Origin: Bacillota bacterium
GTDB taxonomy: Bacteria > Bacillota > Clostridia > Christensenellales > UMGS416
Length of the DNA: 64,000 bases
Reading direction: 5' to 3'
Assembly (NCBI GenBank): GCA_023410875.1
Contig: JAEYPH010000013.1
Coordinates: 48,829 to 112,828 of the forward strand
Each line of letters begins with the position of its first letter. Within the stretch, counting starts at the first letter, position 1. The notes beneath the pieces were generated by a model that worked only from the letters and a program-made list of their open reading frames with translations, did no database searches and was not told where the DNA came from. Positions 59,959 through 64,000 of this stretch are shown here, piece after piece. Made by a program: the position numbers and the translations under genes.

Positions 59959-61410
59959 ATGCTGAGCATTCGTTCCCGCACGCTGACGGCGCTGACACTG
60001 GGTTATCTGGCCCTGCCGGTGGCGCTGTTCCTGTGCGGCTGGCTCAAGATATGGCTGGGCATACCCGTGGCGGCGCTGCTGGCGCTGGCCGTGGTTTGGC
60101 ATGTGCGCGGCGAGGACGCCGGCGACGCCGTGGAGCTGGGCCGTTGGCCGGCGGCGCTGGCGATGCTGGCGGCGCTGGTGCTGTGGGTTTTCCTGAGCGG
60201 CCAGGGTGGATATTTTTACCAGAGCTACGACCACCACTGGCGCAACGCGATCTTCCATGACCTGATCGACCAACCGTGGCCGGTGCGTTATGAGCAGACC
60301 GGCGCGGCGCTGGTGTATTATCTGGTCTACTGGCTGCCGGCGGCGGCGGTGGGCAAGGCCCTGGGCTGGGCGGCGGCCAACGCGGCGCTGTACCTGTGGA
60401 GCCTGCTGGGCGTGGGCCTGTGCGCGCTGTTGCTGCTGCGGGAGCTGCAGGCCCGCACCTTGGGCGAGCGTCTGCTCATCGTGGCGGCGCTGGCGCTGTT
60501 CAGCGGCATGGATGTGCTGGGCATAACCCTGCAGCAGATGTCCACTGGCCGGGCCAACTGGCAGCACCTGGAGTGGTGGGCGGGGTATTACCAGTTCTCC
60601 AGCAACTCCACCCAGCTGTTCTGGGTGTACAACCAGACCGTGGCGCCGTGGCTGGCCACGGTGCTGCTGCTGCGGCAGCGCCGCGCCGGCGGCATCGCGC
60701 TGCTGTGCGCGCTGACGCTGCCCTATGCGCCGATGCCCTTCGTGGGCCTGCTGCCGCTGGCGCTGGCCCAGGCGGTGCGAGCGCTGCGGGGCAAGATGCG
60801 GGACTTTTGGCCCTGGATTCGAGGCGCGCTGGAGCCGCAGACCGCTGCGGCGCTGGCCATCGGCATCGTGTTCGCGTTGTACTTCTCCAGCAACGCCGCT
60901 GCCGGGTCCGGGCGCAGCCCATGGTTCTGGGCGGGCGCACAGCCGCTGTGGGCGGCGGTTGTGATGTATGGGTTCTTCCTGCTGCTGGAGGTCGGCGTGC
61001 CGCTGCTGGTGTTGTGGCGCTGCGACCGCCGGCAGCCTATGTTGTGGGCGGTGTCGGCCACGCTGGCGTTGTGCCCGCTGTTTGCCGTGGGCCAGGCGTC
61101 GGATTTCTGCATGCGCGCCAGCATACCGGCGCTGATGGCGCTGATGGTGCTGTGCCTGCGGGCGCAGCTGGACGCCCGGCGCGCCCGCCGGTTTCGGCCG
61201 GCAATCGTGGCGCTGGCGCTGTGCCTGCTGTTGGGCGCGGCCACGCCGCTCACGGAAGTGAAGCGCAGCGTGCTGGCCGTGGCGCAGGCGGGGCGGCTGG
61301 GTTTGGTGGCCGACGACATCGGCAGCCTGAGCGACAAGATCACCGATTTTGACAACTTCCTGGCCTTCAACGCCCAGGAGCGTCTATTTTTTCGCTTCCT
61401 TGCACGGTGA
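59959..61410 (+). CDS. Polytopic membrane protein, GT-C glycosyltransferase-like
   Basis: 483 residues, about eleven membrane helices. A first extracellular loop with acidic/aromatic residues (FYQSYDHHWRNAIFHDLI) is the place where lipid-linked glycosyltransferases of the GT-C fold keep their catalytic Asp. I cannot identify the family. A GGGAGG site precedes the ATG. The 3' end overlaps the convergent AlkZ-like gene by 44 bases. Confidence 0.65.
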   Translation: MLSIRSRTLTALTLGYLALPVALFLCGWLKIWLGIPVAALLALAVVWHVRGEDAGDAVELGRWPAALAMLAALVLWVFLSGQGGYFYQSYDHHWRNAIFHDLIDQPWPVRYEQTGAALVYYLVYWLPAAAVGKALGWAAANAALYLWSLLGVGLCALLLLRELQARTLGERLLIVAALALFSGMDVLGITLQQMSTGRANWQHLEWWAGYYQFSSNSTQLFWVYNQTVAPWLATVLLLRQRRAGGIALLCALTLPYAPMPFVGLLPLALAQAVRALRGKMRDFWPWIRGALEPQTAAALAIGIVFALYFSSNAAAGSGRSPWFWAGAQPLWAAVVMYGFFLLLEVGVPLLVLWRCDRRQPMLWAVSATLALCPLFAVGQASDFCMRASIPALMALMVLCLRAQLDARRARRFRPAIVALALCLLLGAATPLTEVKRSVLAVAQAGRLGLVADDIGSLSDKITDFDNFLAFNAQERLFFRFLAR

Positions 61411-62566
61411 GGGCGCCCAAATATGCGCTGAAGTCCTTCATCGCCCGGCGGCACGCGGCCAAGGTGGCCCGGTCGGGCCGCATGTCCGGCTCCCACCACC
61501 AGTTCAGGATGCTCAGTTCTTTGGTCTTCCTGTTGAAGCGCGGCTCCATGCGCGCCGCGAAGCGCTCTCCGCATAGCACCGGCAGCACATAGTAGCCGTA
61601 TTGGCGCTGCTGCGCGGGCTTGTAGACCTCCCAAGTGTAGTCGAAACCGAACAACTCGCGGATCAGCTTGCGGTCCCATAGCAGGTTGTCCAGCGGCGCC
61701 AGAAAGGCGGCTTCGGCCTGGGTGGCCACGGGCTCGGCCAGCGCCGCTTGCAGCGTCGGCTCGTCCTGGGCGCGCACATAGCACGGCGCGGGGATGCCCT
61801 CCACGTCCACAGCCAGCAGGCGGCCCTCGCCGGTCAGCCGTTCGAAGGCCGCCGAGCGCGCGCCGGCTTTCAGGCCCCCGTGGATGCCCAGCCACGCGTC
61901 GGAGGCCCGGTTGGCCAACAGGCCCACCGAGCCCACCCGCCGGTGCACGTGCCAGGCGTAGTAGTCGTCCTCGCTTGTGTTCGGGTCCGGCGCGGCCAGC
62001 AGGTCCGCGGGCAGGTGCCGGCAGGCCAGGTCGTAGAACTTCCGCGTGCCGGCTTTGTGGTGCACGACCATCTCGCCCCAGAAATACAGGCTCTCCAGAC
62101 ACGCACGGGAGGCGTTGGTGGCTCCCCACGGCCAGCGCACCTTTTCCCCGGGTTCCAGGTCGCCGGAGCACAGCGGCCCCCGGGACGCCACCTCGGCGCG
62201 AACATCGTCCAGCATGGGTACGTGGGCGCGGCCCTCGTGGCCGTACCATTGCCGGGCGTCCTCGCGGTACCGCGCGAAGAGGGGCCAATCGCTGGCCGGG
62301 TAGATGGCCAGGTTCTTGTCGAAGGCATCCACCAGCGCGCGGTCCCGGTAGAGCAGCTCGTCCAGCAGCGCCGCCCGGTAGCCCTTTATGCGGCTTTGCA
62401 GCACCAGATGGGGGTTGGGGCCTACCATGTCCAGCGGGTCGAACTGGATGCAGCCGACCTTGCGCACGAAATCCAGCGCCCCGGCCTTGCCCCGCAATGT
62501 GCGGGGCGGCAGCAGGTTGTGGTGCAGCAGCAGGAAGCGCCGGGCATGCGTCTTCGTGAGAACCAT
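61367..62566 (-). CDS. AlkZ/YcaQ-like DNA glycosylase (HTH_42 winged-helix family)
   Basis: 399 residues from the ATG behind GAGGAATGCGAAC. Tandem winged-helix domains, with the catalytic Gln-phi-Asp motif in IQFDPLDMVG (Gln41 to Asp43); AlkZ and AlkX have Gln-phi-Gln and other family members Gln-phi-Asp. LAPLDNLLWDRKLIRELFGF and the C-terminal LNWWWEPDM are typical. Members unhook bulky or crosslinked bases from DNA. Together with ada (5.6 kb) it adds to alkylation repair. Confidence 0.85.
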   Translation of the reverse strand: MVLTKTHARRFLLLHHNLLPPRTLRGKAGALDFVRKVGCIQFDPLDMVGPNPHLVLQSRIKGYRAALLDELLYRDRALVDAFDKNLAIYPASDWPLFARYREDARQWYGHEGRAHVPMLDDVRAEVASRGPLCSGDLEPGEKVRWPWGATNASRACLESLYFWGEMVVHHKAGTRKFYDLACRHLPADLLAAPDPNTSEDDYYAWHVHRRVGSVGLLANRASDAWLGIHGGLKAGARSAAFERLTGEGRLLAVDVEGIPAPCYVRAQDEPTLQAALAEPVATQAEAAFLAPLDNLLWDRKLIRELFGFDYTWEVYKPAQQRQYGYYVLPVLCGERFAARMEPRFNRKTKELSILNWWWEPDMRPDRATLAACRRAMKDFSAYLGALTVQGSEKIDAPGR

Positions 62567-62596
62567 GTTCGCATTCCTCGTACAGTTGATTGCCCC

Positions 62597-62625
62597 ATTA
62601 TAGTGTATATACAACCCTTTGTCAA
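62597..62625 (-). promoter_or_regulatory. Consensus promoter of the AlkZ-like gene
   Basis: On the minus strand TTGACA (62620-62625), 17-bp spacer, TATAAT (62597-62602), a perfect sigma-A promoter about 30 bases before the start. Confidence 0.85.
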
Positions 62626-62647
62626 AGCGCTTACACGGCGTTATAAT
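62619..62647 (+). promoter_or_regulatory. Promoter of the VOC gene
   Basis: TTGTCA (62619-62624), 17-bp spacer, TATAAT (62642-62647). Its -35 box shares five bases with the -35 box of the divergent promoter, so the two cannot be occupied at once. Confidence 0.82.
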
Positions 62648-62718
62648 GAACCCGGCGCGGCGCCGTCCGCAGCCGTAACCTCAACAGTCGCTTACGCGGC
62701 ACAAAAGGAGGAATCGCC

Positions 62719-63126
62719 ATGCTGACCCATCTGGCCCACATCGCTTTGGGCGTCTCCGACATGGAAAAATCCCTGGACTTCTACTGTGGCCTGCTGGGGC
62801 TTACCAAGGCCTTCGAGCTGCACGATGACGCCGACCAGCCGTGGATCATCTATCTGAAGATCTGCGACGGCCAGTTCATCGAGCTGTTCTACAACGCCAA
62901 GGGGCCTGTGGAACCCTATTGGGGCAAGGCCGGCTATCAGCACTTCTGCTTCGGCGTGGACGACATCTGGGCCTTCACCGAGCGCCTGCACAGCCGCGGT
63001 CTCTATCTGGACAAGAACCCGACCATGGGCAAGGATACGAACTATCAGATATGGGTGAAGGACCCCGATGGCGTGGACATTGAAATTATGCAGCTGGAAC
63101 CTACTTCTCCCCAGGCGAAAGCATAA
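62719..63126 (+). CDS. VOC (glyoxalase/bleomycin-resistance) family protein
   Basis: 135 residues. Beta-alpha-beta3 modules with MLTHLAHIALGVSDMEKSLDFY and YQHFCFGVDDIWAFTERL, and metal-ligand positions in HIAL, FIELFY, HFCFGV and DIEIMQLE. Lactoylglutathione-lyase-like metal chemistry is likely, the substrate unknown. An AAAGGAGG site is upstream. Confidence 0.88.
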   Translation: MLTHLAHIALGVSDMEKSLDFYCGLLGLTKAFELHDDADQPWIIYLKICDGQFIELFYNAKGPVEPYWGKAGYQHFCFGVDDIWAFTERLHSRGLYLDKNPTMGKDTNYQIWVKDPDGVDIEIMQLEPTSPQAKA

Positions 63127-63133
63127 AACACTG

Positions 63134-63161
63134 TGAACGGGATGCAGCGGCATCCCGTTCA
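63134..63161. terminator. Palindrome after the VOC gene
   Basis: TGAACGGGATGC/GCATCCCGTTCA around AGCG, perfect over 12 bp, without a T-run; immediately followed by repeat copy G. Confidence 0.5.
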
Positions 63162-63186
63162 GCGTGTCGACAAAGTCGCTACGCTG

Positions 63187-63392
63187 TCGCCAGCGGCGCT
63201 GTTGCGCCTTGGCGATCCAGACGACTTGTACGCACTGCTGCTTTATCGCCCGCCGCGCATGTCGCCGGGCGATATCTTTGCGTATGAAATCATACTATTT
63301 GTTCAAGAGACTGTTTTCGCCTGTGGGCGGGTTCTTCAACAGCATAGTTCTAACTTTGGATTCCTCCTGCCGAATGAATCGTCAGTCGGTAT
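63187..63392 (+). repeat. Dispersed multi-hairpin repeat, copy G (full)
   Basis: H1 at 63187-63229 (GGCGC/GCGCC), H2 at 63244-63274 (TATCGCCCG/CGGGCGATA), H3 at 63311-63341 (CTGTT/AACAG clasp around CGCCTGTGGGCG) and H4 at 63364-63391. Parallel to copy F in the opposite orientation 4 kb away. Confidence 0.75.
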
Positions 63393-63589
63393 AATCTTTA
63401 CCTTCCTCGCTGAGTTTGTCTACAGACTGACGGGATGCAGCGGCACCTCGTGTTTCCAAGCAATGGAATAAATGTTTGCCTTCAAGAATTGGCATGGAAG
63501 CTTGTGGCAGGTTTGTGGGAGACGCCTTACAAAACCAGCCGGGCTGTTTTTCTGTTTTGTACAAAATTTGCAAGTGAATGTCTTTTCGC

Positions 63590-63618
63590 TTGCATAATCC
63601 CCGCCGATATGGTATAAA
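63590..63618 (+). promoter_or_regulatory. Promoter of a short non-coding-like transcript
   Basis: TTGCAT (63590-63595), 17-bp spacer, TATAAA (63613-63618). No long gene follows within the window before a GC-rich hairpin at 63744. Confidence 0.5.
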
Positions 63619-63624
63619 ATAATC

Positions 63625-63780
63625 ACAGCGAGGCGGGCACCTCCGCTCCGAAAGAGGGTAACGATGACGTTCTTCTCCCGCCAAGGGAGTCGAGCGTCTT
63701 TTGTTTCCCGATTGCATAGCTACCCCCTTTTCTCCTGTATAGGCCCCGGCGGTTTATTCCTTTCCGCCGGGGTCGCTTTA
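63625..63780 (+). ncRNA. Putative small transcript of about 150 nt
   Basis: Bounded by a near-consensus promoter and a hairpin CCCCGGCGG/CCGCCGGGG (63744-63772) with a weak T-rich tail. It includes GGGCACCTCCGC and AAAGAGGG segments. A short frame starts at ATG 63664 after GAGGGT (MTFFSRQGSRASF and on), but its composition is not convincing. Either a small RNA or a tiny gene. Confidence 0.35.
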
Positions 63781-63880
63781 TTTCGCCAGCGGCGCTGTTG
63801 CGCCTCGGCGATTTAGACTTCTTGCGCAGACTTATGCATTTGCCCTCCGGCGATAACCGTCGCCGGAGGGCTTTCTTGTG
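63779..63880 (+). repeat. Dispersed multi-hairpin repeat, truncated copy H
   Basis: H1 at 63779-63823 and H2 at 63843-63870 (CCGGCG/CGCCGG around ATAACCGT) are present; then the sequence diverges into the IS200-like left end, and H3 and H4 are missing from the window. Confidence 0.7.
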
Positions 63881-64000
63881 AAACGAAAACCCCCAGCTAG
63901 GCTGGGGGTTCAGGGAAGCTTCCAGCTATAAGTAGCCATCCTTCGCACACTCTGATAGGATGCAAGCAGGTCTGCCAACCGCAAGCAACAAGAAGGAGGA
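63881..64000 (+). mobile_element. Probable left end of an IS200/IS605-family element (cut by window)
   Basis: A stable hairpin AACCCCCAGC/GCTGGGGGTT (63888-63910) is followed by a GCTATAAGTAGC hairpin, a short leader and an AGAAGGAGGA ribosome site ending at the last base. This is the usual start of IS200-type tnpA transcripts, in which the first hairpin blocks outside transcription. The transposase itself would begin just beyond the window. Confidence 0.5.

Noticed and set aside
63664..63831. Small holin-like toxin gene at 63664
   Set aside because: The predicted peptide is Arg/Ser-rich without a clear membrane helix and runs into repeat copy H, so coding is not supported.

Overview
The window is a GC-rich stretch of chromosome, cut at both ends, from what looks like an anaerobic member of the Bacillota, class Clostridia. 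The signs are strong AAAGGAGG-type ribosome binding sites, frequent TTG and GTG starts, a ferredoxin-type group 4 [NiFe] hydrogenase, DUF951, DUF368 and CBO0543 family proteins, a Flp/Tad pilus locus and class I cyclic-di-GMP riboswitches. A Christensenellales-like lineage would fit, but that is inference. Several genes are visibly AT-rich against this background (9.9-11.4 kb and 56.5-57.2 kb most clearly) and look acquired.

Layout. 0-5 kb: the end of a repeat-rich surface protein, then a structured leader RNA ahead of a resistance-like quartet (methyltransferase, broken GNAT, methyltransferase, AAC(6')-like GNAT). 5-9.9 kb: Ada alkylation response gene with an Fe-S protein, a SanA-like envelope protein, YjbQ, a lipoprotein and a GNAT. 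9.9-11.4 kb: AT-rich AlbA/HATPase protein. 11.5-17.6 kb: YgiQ, then an envelope block (UppP, HAD, PP-loop enzyme, DUF951, signal peptidase I, DUF368 lipid-carrier translocase). 17.6-29 kb: two cyclic-di-GMP-I riboswitches, each with its own terminator, leading into a complete Tad pilus operon (prepilin peptidase, three Flp pilins, TadE, TadG-like, CpaB, CpaE, CpaF, TadB, TadC, DUF192, coiled-coil protein). 30.4-41.4 kb: a 12-gene minus-strand operon from one consensus promoter, echABCDEF then hypABFCDE. 41.8-46.7 kb: nuclease-like protein, two membrane proteins, a solute-binding protein and an extraordinary cysteine-ladder protein. 46.8-53.3 kb: lipoprotein, MacA/MacB-type exporter and a two-component system. 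53.3-63.1 kb: mixed metabolic and hypothetical genes, an orphan DNA methyltransferase, an AlkZ-like glycosylase and a VOC protein. 63.1-64 kb: repeats and what looks like the left end of an IS200/IS605 element.

The clearest unexplained signals are two. First, a dispersed family of multi-hairpin intergenic elements (about 210-275 bp, six full and three partial copies) has stem sequences that change in a compensated way between copies. Second, a 174-residue protein consists of four blocks, each with five cysteines exactly four residues apart, as expected for a four-helix bundle lined with thiols. The Tad operon also carries a MITE insertion between pilin copies 2 and 3 with a clean CTAA duplication.
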